Source: Bedellia somnulentella
Lineage: Eukaryota > Arthropoda > Insecta > Lepidoptera > Bedelliidae
Assembly (NCBI GenBank): GCA_963576735.1
Contig: OY755177.1
Coordinates: 806,001-870,000, forward strand
Reading direction: 5' to 3'
DNA: 64,000 bases
In this document: piece by piece, positions 33,958 through 44,482 of the stretch
Layout: each line of letters begins with the position of its first letter
Numbering within the stretch: position 1 is the first letter of the stretch
Program-made: the position numbers and the translations under genes
Notes under the pieces: model-generated
Seen by the model: only the letters and a program-made list of their open reading frames with translations
What the model was told of the DNA's origin: nothing
Database searches by the model: none

Positions 33958-34212
33958 GGTAGTGCCGGTTTAGAATGTCACTACCCCTTTCCACCCATGG
34001 GTGTCGTAAGAGGCGACTAAGGATGTGGGGCTCTTTTAAGTGGTTTTTGGGCGATGCGATTGGAGACCTATCATCAACAATACTTTATTTATACTATTTT
34101 CACCCCTGCCAACTTCCAAATGTGGCCAAGGAGTTACTAGCTCTGGAGCTCTGGCTACCCTTTTTTGCGATTTGTGGCCGTGAGCATGGCCGTGAGTATA
34201 TGTTTGTATGTA
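33958..34212 (+). mobile_element. SINE-A (subfamily II)
   Basis: AGTGCCGGTTTAGAATGTCA to the tail; carries GTGTCGTAAGAGGCGACTAA. Confidence 0.8.
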
Positions 34213-34529
34213 CTGAATAATAAGACATTTATACTGTTGATACTGTTGTGAAGTAGACAGTACTGGGAAGGGAAGACCGAGGTATGGTTAAAACACGGAA
34301 GTGTGACTTATGTATATAATTTTCCCTTATTTTTATCCTCAATTTCCAGTTGACTTTATAAATAACCTTAAGCATTACAGAAAGCTCTTTCGCCGCTGGT
34401 GTACTAGTGTTCCTAAATTAATTGGAAATTATTAATTCATAAATACTAATCACCTGATCTTGAGAAAGGGGCAGGAGGGATACTTTCTCTAATTAGCTCC
34501 TAAAATCAAATTTTTTTTTTTTGTATAAT
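34213..34529. other. Gene-free, unassigned
   Basis: No gene or repeat identified. Confidence 0.4.
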
Positions 34530-34702
34530 TTGACAAAATACTGGTGCTGGCTGAAAGCCAGCGTGCATCAGCTGACGTGTCCTGCGAGATACGCGGCTGA
34601 GGCACATATGCTGAGCCAGAACCGATTCGGCAACCTTTGTAATTTACCCAACATTTGTACCAATTATTGCTTTATTGCCAAATAAATTATTTTTCTTCTT
34701 CT
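34530..34702 (+). mobile_element. 3' end of a LINE-like element
   Basis: Shares GTGTCCTGCGAGA, ATGCTGAGCCA and an AATAAA-type end with the minus-strand block at 1985-2150; tail TTCTTCTTC. Confidence 0.45.
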
Positions 34703-34907
34703 TAAAACGCCTCTAATACCTAAAATTGATTTAAGCATGAATTTGAAATTATGTAGTAAGGACGACCAAATATACACAAATACTAATAATCATTTTATTT
34801 CAGAATCAAATGACTAGTTAGCTATATATTAAATATAAATGCATGATTCGTTACATAAATAAATTTACAGACATTATAACTTATATATGTACAATCTTGC
34901 ACAATAT

Positions 34908-35115
34908 GCTGTTTAGTGTCGGCTTAGAATAGCACTATCCCATTTCTTCCGGTGGGTGTACGTAAGAGGCGACTAACGGTATGGGGCTTTTAAGGGATTT
35001 TTGGGCGATGCGGTTGGAGACCCATCACCAACAACTGGCTGAGGAATTTCTAATTCCTTAGCTCTGGCTACCCCATCTAGGGATTTATAGCCGTGAGTAT
35101 ATGTATGTATGTATA
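34908..35115 (+). mobile_element. SINE-A, internally deleted
   Basis: GCTGTTTAGTGTCGGC to the tail, lacking about 45 bp around CTTTATTTTACCATC. Confidence 0.75.
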
Positions 35116-35737
35116 TTTACAATCCTGTCAAATCTGTCGAACTTCATGTAAGTCTTCTTATGAATATCAAACATTTCGGGTGCCGATCTTTAATAGCAAC
35201 CAACCGAAATAATTGCACCAAAAGTAATTGAAGAAACAAAAAGCCGTATTCCGTTCAATAAAAACGTAAAAATAAATCTCTCGTCAGCAAATTAAACATT
35301 ATTCTTGTGCATCTGAATTCCAACGGGACACTCGCCTGGGGACTTTTATTGGAATTTTTCCCTGAGCGTACGTGCCAATAAATAGTAGCTAAACGATTCC
35401 GAATTGTTTACACCCCATGGCATTTAGTGCCTTTACGTCAATCGGTGTTCGTGTAGGGAAATCAGCTGGTCGATTCTGTTTTCTCCGACGGTTTTTTTTG
35501 GATCCAGGTGAAATAAGGTAGAATGTAAATTTTCGTATGTGATGAAATATATTTACGAATATTCTAGTCTAGGGTTCATTCAGAAAAGTATTTCCAGATT
35601 CGAATAATTAAGATAATATATCTTTTTATTTTGATATTATTTAAACTTACTTTCTCATTTGACACTATGTTGAAAGTATCCAGATATTCCAAGGACCTTA
35701 ACCACTTTTTTATTTGTTTATATATTTTCAAGTTTTT
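35116..35737. other. Gene-free, unassigned
   Basis: More complex sequence at 35280-35500, without a frame. Confidence 0.35.
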
Positions 35738-35972
35738 ATTAGAATAGCACTACCCCATTTCTTCCAGTGGGTGTATGTAAGAGGTGACTAAAGGTATTGG
35801 AGCTTTTAAGGGATTTTTGGGCGATGCCGTTGGAGACCCATCACCAACAACCTTTATTTTGCCATCTTTACCCCACGAAACTTTCCAAAAGTGGCTGGGG
35901 AATTTCTAATTCCTTAGCTCTGGCTACCCCTTTTAGGGATTTATAGCCGCGAGTATATGTATGTATGTATGT
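35738..35972 (+). mobile_element. SINE-A, slightly 5'-truncated
   Basis: Begins at TTAGAATAGCACTACCCC. Confidence 0.8.
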
Positions 35973-36190
35973 TGTCATCACCTAAAGATACTACATATAC
36001 CTACAAGTACAAAGCGTCTCTTTGTATAGTCCTGCATTATCACGCCAACAAAATAGTGTTTTCAAATAAAAAATGAAAAAGATATTGGCAGGAGGAAGAA
36101 AATATCAACGGTATAGGATCAAAAAAGAGAAAGATTATTAAACAAAAATATTATTTCAAATTATTTAACTATAATATAATGTTATGAACT

Positions 36191-36405
36191 ACATACGGCT
36201 ATAAATCCCTAAAAGGGGTAGCCAGAGCTGAGAAATTGGAAATTCCTCAGGAACTTTTGGAAGTTGAGTGGGGAAAAGATGGTTAAATAAATGTTGCTGG
36301 TGATGGGTCTCCAACCGCATCCAAAGCTCCAAGTCCGTTAGTCGCCTCTTAAGTACACTCACCGGAAGAAATGAGGTAGTGCTATTCTAAGCCGACACTA
36401 CACAG
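36191..36405 (-). mobile_element. SINE-A, minor deletion
   Basis: Tail reduced to ACATACGGC; lacks the CGCCCAAAAATCCC block. Confidence 0.75.
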
Positions 36406-36466
36406 CTAATACCAATATATAGTTATAAACTAATACCTATTAAACGGATGTTTATCTTCTTTTATC

Positions 36467-36722
36467 GGTGTAGTGCCGGCTTAGAATGTCGCTACCCCTT
36501 TCTACCCACGGGTGTCGTAAGAGGCGACTAAGGATATTGGGGCTTTTTATTGGATTTTTGGGCGATTCGGTTGGAGACCCATCACCAAAAACCTTTTTTT
36601 TTACCATCTTTTACCCCCTCAACTTCCAAAAGTGGCTGAGGAGTTTATGATTCCTTAGCTCTGGCTACCCCATCTAGGGATTTATAACCGTGAGCATATG
36701 TATGTATGTATGTATGTATGTA
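36467..36722 (+). mobile_element. SINE-A (subfamily II), full length
   Basis: GGTGTAGTGCCGGC to the (TATG)n tail. Confidence 0.85.
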
Positions 36723-36957
36723 CGGGTTTAAATCAAATATAGAAAATAAGAAAAAAATAAATTTCATCAGAATAGGCCCACGAAATAGGTGTATATCGAT
36801 ATTGAGAATGCAAATTGCAAACACATAACACGGAGCCAGCGAGTAATCTGTTTACTGCCCTGTCTTCACGCGGATTCCGTGTCTTATTGTGCTTCGTCTT
36901 TTGAATTAAGCTGGAGGTTGTTTTGTGATTGGAATTTGACCATAATTTCCTTGGCAG

Positions 36958-37340
36958 TTTGCCGTGTAGTGCCGACTTAGAAAATAAAAAGAAAAAGAAA
37001 GAAAGATAGTATTTATTCATTGCCTAAGGGCACAACTGTGACAAAATACAAATAATTCACAAATTGTTATCGCCATATTAAAAGTACGTGGTAAAATAAT
37101 CGAAAACAAATAACAATAATATCACTACGTCTTTCTACCCACGGATGTTGTAAGAGGCGACAAAGGGTATGCGGCTTTATTAAGTGGTTGTCAGGTGATG
37201 GGGTTGGAGACCCATCACCAACAATATTTGATTTCTACCATCTTGTCCCCTATCAACTTCCAAATGTGGCTTAGGAGTTTCTAGCTCTAAAGCTCTGGCT
37301 ACCCCTTTTTGGGATATATAGCCGTGAGTATATTAGTATA
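36958..37340 (+). mobile_element. SINE-A (subfamily II), interrupted by a ~140-bp insertion
   Basis: The SINE runs to GACTTAG at about 36979 and resumes at CACTACG near 37120. The insert is A-rich at its left edge, suggesting the antisense 3' end of another retroelement. Confidence 0.7.
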
Positions 37341-37508
37341 TTTATTTAGTAGTATAGTAAATGTAGGTAGATATGATATATTAAAGCAGGCGTCAAGGGC
37401 TGCCTTTCGATAGTATCCTAATATACTTACGCAAGGGCTCAAGCAACTTGGGAACCATCACTTGGGAATCACCACCATTGGGAACAAATATAATATGTGA
37501 TATACATA

Positions 37509-37871
37509 ACATATCATTACATAAACGTTCACGCTGAATATCCCCGAAGGGGTTGGCAGAGGTACTAATACTTCTGAACATTACGTGACATTGTCACCTG
37601 GTGTTCAGAGTACCCACGTTTTGTATGGACAGTGTACTCACGTGATAGAGGGCCGGCCTATCGCCGTTTTGTACGAATACACTGTCACATGACTAAGTAC
37701 AACTCAGCCATGTGGGTTTCCTCACGATGTTTTCCCTCACCGTTAACAGCCGTGATAAATTAACCACACATATGTCTTTATAAAAGACAAATTGGTGTAG
37801 GCCCGACCCGGGATTTGAACACTAGTCGCTTGCACGTTAACCGGTGTTATACCCATTGATCTATCACATCG
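37509..37871 (-). mobile_element. SINE-B, full length with 11-bp target duplication
   Basis: TGATATACATA at 37498-37508 and 37872-37882; head somewhat mutated. Confidence 0.88.
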
Positions 37872-38156
37872 TGATATACATATATAGTGATAATGATAAC
37901 TAAAAGAGCCTTGAATGTCTTCGTGTTCTCAGTACACCTGCGAAAAGTGATATATTGCATGAGGATGTATTTAGTAGTATTGAAACAATGAATAATGCAA
38001 TTAGTAAGCCTTTTATTTAAACAGACGTTATGGAAAGAGGCTTAGTCAATATTACAAATCGGACCTACAATGAGTAACCGACATTTTTAATCAGAGTAGT
38101 AACCTCAGCTTGCATTAATTTGTGACTCATTAATTTAAAATTTTGATAAACTGGAT

Positions 38157-38240
38157 GTGTACTGTCGGCCTAAAATAGCCTTGCCTCATTTCTTCTCGTT
38201 TGTGTTAGTAAGACTGAATTAATTTCTATATGTATGTATA
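38157..38240 (+). mobile_element. SINE-A, large internal deletion
   Basis: 5' CTGTCGGCCTAAAATAGCC joins directly to a TATGTATG tail. Confidence 0.5.
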
Positions 38241-38539
38241 ATTTTCATATATAACATAACATAACATAAACGTTCACGCCGAATATCCCTGAAGGGGTTG
38301 GCAGAGGTACTAATACTTCTGAACATCACGTGACTTTGTCACCTGGTGTTCAGAGTACCCACGTTTTGCATAGACAGTGTACTCACGTGATAGGGGGCAA
38401 GCCTATCGCCGTTTTGTACGAATACACTGTCACATGACTAAGTACAACTCAGCCATGTGGGTTTCCTCACGATGTTTTCCCTCACCGTTAACAACCATGA
38501 TAAATTAACCACACATATGTCTTTAGAAAAGACAAATCC

Positions 38540-38614
38540 GCAATCTTAACAAGAAAGGATGACACGACATCAATTATTGCTATACGCTGTGAGGAGGATC
38601 TAAAAAAACTGTGA
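38540..38614 (+). pseudogene. LINE-J ORF1, last 24 codons
   Basis: An open frame ending IAIRCEEDLKKL-stop at the very start of the insert. Its position upstream of ORF2 suggests the tail of ORF1; no domain is visible in so short a piece. The 138-codon frame at 38618-39034 just after it is AT-rich and has no recognisable homology. Confidence 0.35.
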
Positions 38615-39020
38615 CTATTGCAATCTGTTATCATATGTTACTTTATGTACATACACACAACATATTTACACCTACTCGAATACACCTTAATAACACTATT
38701 TACAACAATCTTCTACGTCATATTTTACATTATACATAAATTATATATAATATTATCCATTTTTTGGTATCTCTCAGTAAATTTTCGTATAGTTGGTTCT
38801 ATTTGTGTCAGTATAAACTATGAAGTATCCATAGGCAAGCGCACTTGTATTTTCCTAAATATTCAATTTAAGATATGTATGCTTATGGCAGCCATATATA
38901 TGCGTGCCATACATAATAAACTAATAGCTACCTACAGTAACCGTCGCCGATTTATTTATTACTTATTTTGCAAAAAAATCAGTGACATGCGGTTGCATGC
39001 ACTGTTTGAAATATACATAG

Positions 39021-40172
39021 TTAATAATTACTAGCAGACGTGCACTTTCCATTTACTACCAAAATTGCGGCGGTATTAGGTCGAAGTTAGCACATATAAG
39101 GCTGAACATAGCAGCTACTGATTATGATATTATTATACTGACTGAAACTTGGCTACGCGAAGGTATATTTGATCATGAGGTAGCAGACGAGAGGTATGCT
39201 ATTTTTCGTCGGGACAGATGTATAAACACGAGCGTTAAAAAAGACGGCGGCGGTGTATTGGTTGCGATAAAAAGAATATTACTACCCTGTAGGCGATTAG
39301 ATTTAGAGTGTCAGATAATCGAAGAAATCATCGTAACATTACCATTATGTGGCTCTACTAGGTTATTCATCTGTGCTGTGTATTTGCCTCCTTCATCCAA
39401 TATGCTGTCTTACGAAACATACTTCAATAACCTCACAAGATTATTTACAGCACATTCTAATGATAATTATTGTATTGCTGGAGATTACAATATGCCAAAC
39501 CTAGTATGGCTTAAGGAAAACCAGGACGAAAATTTAACTGCTCAAATAGATTTAATCGGTAGTCATCAGTTATTAATAGACGCGACCAACTATATGCAAT
39601 TAAAACAAATAAATTGTATCCATAATACTAACAATAGGCTACTAGACCTATTTTTCACTGATATCAACACATTCAAGTGCTCCCAACCATGGGCAATACT
39701 TACTGATAAAGTTGATAAACACCACCCCCCTATTATGATTGAACTAGAAATAAATAAAAACTTTGATTCCATACTGCCTCTTCTACAACTAAAACACGAT
39801 TTTTATAAGAGTGACTATCAAGCGATTAAGGATCACCTTTATACAATCGATTGGCACCAAGAACTTTCCACTTACGATGCTATAACAGCAACAGAGAAGT
39901 TTTATAAAATAATTAACGAAACTATTAGCAAGCACGTGCCCGTCAAGAAAATTCGTAATTCACAATATCCCCCATGGTTCTCTAACGCCTTAAGGTCCAC
40001 GTTAACACGTAAATACAAGATTTGGCGTCGTTGGAATACATACCACAATTTAGCTGATTATGGTGAGTTTTCTTTACTGCGAAAAAGGAGTAAAATGTTG
40101 CTTAAATGTTGTTTTCGGACCTATATGAGCTCTACCGAAAGCAATATTCATAAAAACCCTAAATCTTTATGA
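39021..40172 (+). pseudogene. LINE-J ORF2, first copy of the N-terminal region
   Basis: Starts near ALSIYYQNCGGIRSKL and continues through LTETWL, GGGVLVAI, AGDYNMPNLVWL and DKHHPP, the hallmarks of an APE-like endonuclease that nicks target DNA. At 40170 the frame hits a stop where the tandem duplication restarts the sequence, so the product would be an endonuclease without reverse transcriptase. It differs from the second copy at only about three positions that I noticed. Confidence 0.8.
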
Positions 40173-40578
40173 TATTATTATACTGACTGAAACTTGGCTA
40201 CGCGAAGGTATATTTGATCATGAGGTAGCAGACGAGAGGTATGCTATTTTTCGTCGGGACAGATGTATGAACACGAGCGTTAAAAAAGACGGCGGCGGTG
40301 TATTGGTTGCGATAAAAAGAATATTACTACCCTGTAGGCGATTAGATTTAGAGTGTCAGATAATCGAAGAAATCATCGTAACATTACCATTATGTGGCTC
40401 TACTAGGTTATTCATCTGTGCTGTGTATTTGCCTCCTTCATCCAATATGCTGTCTTACGAAACATACTTCAATAACCTCACAAGATTATTTACAGCACAT
40501 TCTAATGATAATTATTGTATTGCTGGAGATTACAATATGCCAAACCTAGTATGGCTTAAGGAAAACCAGCCCCCGTAG
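40168..40578 (+). pseudogene. LINE-J ORF2, second copy of N-terminal region, truncated
   Basis: Repeats 39123 onward in the endonuclease frame, ending at a stop (TAG, 40576-40578) created by the inserted palindrome after LVWLKENQ. Confidence 0.8.
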
Positions 40579-40700
40579 CATGAGGCGTGTGAGAGCGTGT
40601 ATGTCGCGTGAGAAATGAGAAACTGACAGATTGTTCATACAACATCTGTCAGTACCTCACTTCTCACGTGACATCTACGCTCTCACACGCCTCATGCTAC
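40575..40700. mobile_element. 126-bp palindromic (foldback) insertion in LINE-J
   Basis: GTAGCATGAGGCGTGTGAGA at the left is perfectly inverted at the right (to 40700); the whole is an imperfect palindrome with ~60-bp arms. Comparison with copy 1 shows 139 bp of net extra sequence between AACCAG and GACG. No clear target duplication. Confidence 0.85.
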
Positions 40701-43093
40701 CTATACTGGACGAAAATTTAACTGCTCAAATAGATTTAATCGGTAGTCATCAGTTATTAATAGACGCGACCAACTATATGCAATTAAAACAAATAAATTG
40801 TATCCATAATACTAACAATAGGCTACTAGACCTATTTTTCACTGATATCAACACATTCAAGTGCTCCCAACCATGGGCAATACTTACTGATAAAGTTGAT
40901 AAACACCACCCCCCTATTATGATTGAACTAGAAATAAATAAAAACTTTGATTCCATACTGCCTCTTCTACAACTAAAACACGATTTTTATAAGAGTGACT
41001 ATCAAGCGATAAAGGATCACCTTTATACAATCGATTGGCATCAAGAACTTTCCACTTACGATGCTATAACAGCAACAGAGAAGTTTTATAAAATAATTAA
41101 CGAAACTATTAGCAAGCACGTGCCCGTCAAGAAAATTCGTAATTCACAATATCCCCCATGGTTCTCTAACGCCTTAAGGTCCACGTTAACACGTAAATAC
41201 AAGATTTGGCGTCGTTGGAATACATACCACAATTTAGCTGATTATGGTGAGTTTTCTTTACTGCGAAAAAGGAGTAAAATGTTGCTTAAATGTTGTTTTC
41301 GGACCTATATGAGCTCTACCGAAAGCAATATTCATAAAAACCCTAAATCTTTCTGGAAGTATATATCATCTATTAAAAAAAACGACTCTAGCTACCCAAG
41401 CACAATGACCTTTGGAAATACAACTTCTAGTGACCCTGCTATCATAGTTAGCATGTTTAATAATTACTTTAGCTCAGTATTCGAACCATCATCTGATTTT
41501 ACAACACTGGATTTGGCTTCCCTACCTTCAAACTCAAGTTCCCCTAACATACATCTACTGCAGTTTTCTGAAACTCAAATAGAAAGAAAACTAAAATACC
41601 TTGATGCTAGTAAAGGGCCCGGCCCAGACAAAATACACCCAATTTTCCTTAAAAATCTAGCACATGAATTATCAATGCCTCTATGTTTCCTTTTTAATAA
41701 ATGCATGGCTGAAGGTATATTTCCTGATCAATGGAAACTGGCTCATATAGTTCCATTACATAAATCGGGCAATAGAAGCCTCATTACTAATTACCGGCCG
41801 ATTTCAATTTTGTCTACTGTACCAAAAGTATTAGAATCCCTTGTACATCAAAACCTTATATTAAACTTAAAACCCCACATAGTGGAGGAACAACACGGTT
41901 TTTTGAGAGGCCGTTCAACTGTGACAAACTTGATAGTATACTCCGATTACATTTTCCGTCACATGGACAAAAAAATACAAATAGACACTGTATACACCGA
42001 TTTTTTAAAAGCCTTCGACAAAATAGACCACATCATGCTATTCCTTAGATTAGCTTATAATGGTATCAAGGGAGACTTTTTAAGGTGGTTCGTTTCTTAC
42101 TTGACTAATCGATATCAGGTAGTGAGGGTAGATGGTCACCTTTCAGAGAAGAGGCTGTTCACCTCCGGTGTGATACAGGGTTCTATCCTTGGCCCATTGT
42201 TGTATTTACTATTTGTGAACGAAATTGTAAGGTGTTTTGAAAATAGCAGAGTCTTATTATTTGCAGATGACCTTAAAATATTCATGCCTATCAAAACTAT
42301 AAACGACACCCAACTTCTTCAGGCCGATCTGGACCGTTTTGGTCGTTTTTGTAAAGAAAATAATTTATACCTAGCACACAACAAATGTAAACAAATAACA
42401 TTCACCAAAAACCGGAACATAATTTTGCACAACTACCATATTGATAACTGCCCCTTAGAGAGGGTATCACAAATTCGGGACTCAGGAATTATTTTCGACG
42501 AAAGCTTGAGTTTTGATGCCCACGTAGAGGCTATCTGTACAAAGGCCTATCAAATGCTAGGATTTATTTTGCGTGCTGGAAGACATTTCAAAAGGAAATC
42601 ATCTATGGTTTGTTTATACAAATCTTTGGTGAGGTCTCAGTTGGAATATGCCAGCGTGATTTGGAATCCCTACTATTCAAAGTACTCCAATAAGATAGAA
42701 TCCATACAGAAAAAAGCCCTTAAAGCCATACACTACAAATTTCATCATTCCAGAATGTCTTACACTAATCTACTTAAAAAATACAACCTACAATCACTGA
42801 CAGACAGACGACAACTTATTGACCAAATGACGCTCCATAACATATGTTTTAACCATTACGATTGCATTCCCCTGTCCAACGAAATAGGCTACCGCGTCCC
42901 GCGTCGGCCCGACAGCCGGCTGCCGCACACAGCCGTGTTCGCGGTAGAGCCCGTCCGCACGGTGGCTGGCGAGCGCGCCCCTCTTCGTAGGATTTGTGAA
43001 TCACACAATAAAAACTATAGCTCTATAGACATATTTAATTCGTCTAAACTCCAGCTCAAGCGAAGCATACTGATAAATGATACCATTAAATGA
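40631..43093 (+). CDS. LINE-J ORF2, endonuclease C-part and reverse transcriptase
   Basis: 820 codons. The first ~26 residues come from the palindrome and its flank; native sequence starts at DENLTAQIDL. The endonuclease end (DKHHPP) is followed by a linker and the reverse transcriptase: KGPGPDKIHP, NYRPISILST, TDFLKAFDKIDH (motif A), SGVIQGSILGPLLY (motif B) and the catalytic FADD at residues 544-547. It ends with a thumb and a C-terminal region (RSQLEYASVIW, NLQSLTDRR). Length and an open frame through the RT suggest a young copy, but the endonuclease is split from its N-terminus by the palindrome (stop plus frameshift), so normal activity is unlikely. The role in a live element is target-primed reverse transcription of its own RNA. 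Confidence 0.9.
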   Translation: MFIQHLSVPHFSRDIYALTRLMLPILDENLTAQIDLIGSHQLLIDATNYMQLKQINCIHNTNNRLLDLFFTDINTFKCSQPWAILTDKVDKHHPPIMIELEINKNFDSILPLLQLKHDFYKSDYQAIKDHLYTIDWHQELSTYDAITATEKFYKIINETISKHVPVKKIRNSQYPPWFSNALRSTLTRKYKIWRRWNTYHNLADYGEFSLLRKRSKMLLKCCFRTYMSSTESNIHKNPKSFWKYISSIKKNDSSYPSTMTFGNTTSSDPAIIVSMFNNYFSSVFEPSSDFTTLDLASLPSNSSSPNIHLLQFSETQIERKLKYLDASKGPGPDKIHPIFLKNLAHELSMPLCFLFNKCMAEGIFPDQWKLAHIVPLHKSGNRSLITNYRPISILSTVPKVLESLVHQNLILNLKPHIVEEQHGFLRGRSTVTNLIVYSDYIFRHMDKKIQIDTVYTDFLKAFDKIDHIMLFLRLAYNGIKGDFLRWFVSYLTNRYQVVRVDGHLSEKRLFTSGVIQGSILGPLLYLLFVNEIVRCFENSRVLLFADDLKIFMPIKTINDTQLLQADLDRFGRFCKENNLYLAHNKCKQITFTKNRNIILHNYHIDNCPLERVSQIRDSGIIFDESLSFDAHVEAICTKAYQMLGFILRAGRHFKRKSSMVCLYKSLVRSQLEYASVIWNPYYSKYSNKIESIQKKALKAIHYKFHHSRMSYTNLLKKYNLQSLTDRRQLIDQMTLHNICFNHYDCIPLSNEIGYRVPRRPDSRLPHTAVFAVEPVRTVAGERAPLRRICESHNKNYSSIDIFNSSKLQLKRSILINDTIK

Positions 43094-43556
43094 TCAATTT
43101 TAGTATATGACACACACACACACATACATACATACACACACACACACACAAACACACACACTCTCACACACACACACACAAACTTGTATAAACACAATCC
43201 CATTTAATAGATGTATTAGTTATAAGCTTTATAATGTTTAAATGCTGATTATATATTTTATACAAAGTTCAGTTTCATATAAGTATTTAAAATATGTTTA
43301 TTATGATAAGATAAATAGAATAATAATAGAAATGTAAATATTCTGTGATGAACAGTTCTGGATACAGACTGATTCCACCATGTAATTTAATTAGAAATAA
43401 TGTATTTAGTCTGTGTCTGTTGTTTGTCCAAAATAAATAAATAAAATAAATAAATAAATTGGTGTAGGCCCGACCCAGGATTTCAACACTAGTCGTTTGC
43501 ACGATAACCGCGTGTTCTACCCACTGGGCTATCACGGTTGCACTTTACACTAAATA

Positions 43557-43923
43557 TAGTTAATTAAACATACATACATACATACATACATATTCTCACG
43601 CCGTTAGTTCCCATTGGGGTAGGCAGAGACTATCGATCGCCACTTTGTACGATCCTGGCAAACCTCTCTGGCATCGTTTACATCCATCAATCTTTTCATA
43701 CATGCTCTTTTATTCTTCATACTGCGGACACCTGCCTTTTTGAGCACATTTTCTATTTGATCCAAATGTGTCCTCCGAGGTCGTCCTCTACTAACATTAC
43801 TTTCCACATTGGCTCTATATATCTCTTTCACCAATTTACTGTCATCCATCCTCTCTATGTGCCCAACCCATCTCAACATTCCATTTTCTATCTATTTTTC
43901 TATTTTTATTAGTTAATTAAAAT
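43557..43923 (-). mobile_element. LINE-T, 5'-truncated insertion with 12-bp target duplication
   Basis: TAGTTAATTAAA flanks (43557-43568; 43912-43923). The frame 43879-43604 on the minus strand codes for the C-terminus (GHIERMDDSK, GRPRRTHLDQIE, ...SAYPNGN). An inactive fragment. Confidence 0.88.
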
Positions 43924-44149
43924 TTGAATAAAAAATTCTTCTTTATTTCTTTCTATGTGTGTTGGAACCAGTTATTATATCTGACCATATATTGAAGGTA
44001 TACGTAACTGTCCCATCAAATTTTAACAGGAACAACTAGCGCTATATGAGTTGGCCTCGCTCACGTTAAGATCTACACAATTATATGAACAACTTTATTT
44101 ACTGATTAATGTATCATTCCATAGTATACGATCATGTTTAGTTTGGTCT

Positions 44150-44222
44150 TAAAGAAGTATTAGTACCTCTACAAACCCCTTCGGGGATTTTCGGCGTGAA
44201 TGTTTATGTTATATGCTATGTT
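44150..44222 (+). mobile_element. SINE-B 3' tail fragment
   Basis: AGAAGTATTAGTACCTCTAC to GTTTATGTTATATGC. Lies in the upstream region of the first FN3 gene. Confidence 0.7.
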
Positions 44223-44482
44223 ATATTTAGTGTGTTACCAAATTTAAAATATTTGAACTAACAAAAGACATAAATAAGATTTAATATTTTTCAAACGTGA
44301 AATGAAAATATCTCACATAACTTATGTTTAAAACTAAGAACATCCTGTGTTTCTCTAAAATAATTTAATGTTATAGAATAATTTTCTATGTTTCTAAACT
44401 TTAATTGTCTCAGAACCTTTATTTAAACGATCAATCTAATACTGTTGCAGTGCCTTTTTGTCACTGCAAAGGTGATAGTATA

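Larger units (their letters stand above)
38538..43457 (+). mobile_element. LINE-J, jockey/CR1-type non-LTR retrotransposon
   Basis: A ~4.9-kb insert within a SINE-B. Order: end of a probable ORF1, an AT-rich spacer, ORF2 (APE-type endonuclease plus reverse transcriptase), a 3' UTR with a CA microsatellite (about 43109-43180), and an A-rich (AAAT)n tail (43430-43457). It is 5'-truncated within ORF1. It carries a 1,045-bp tandem duplication of the ORF2 start (39123-40167 and 40168-41352), and the second copy carries a palindrome insertion. Inactive as assembled. Clade not resolved by eye. Confidence 0.88.
38252..43540 (-). mobile_element. SINE-B split by LINE-J
   Basis: Tail and body at 38252-38537 stop at GAAAAGACAAAT; the missing head resumes exactly at TTGGTGTAGGCCCGACCC (43458) and runs to CACGGT at 43538. 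Compared with the intact copy at 20653, no SINE sequence is lost, which delimits the 4.9-kb insert. Confidence 0.88.

Noticed and set aside
38618..39034. 138-codon hydrophobic frame upstream of LINE-J ORF2
   Set aside because: AT-rich spacer inside LINE-J; membrane-like composition follows from T-rich codons; no homology recognised.
43109..43190. CRISPR-like short repeats
   Set aside because: Simple CA-type microsatellite; the window is eukaryotic and has no spacer structure.
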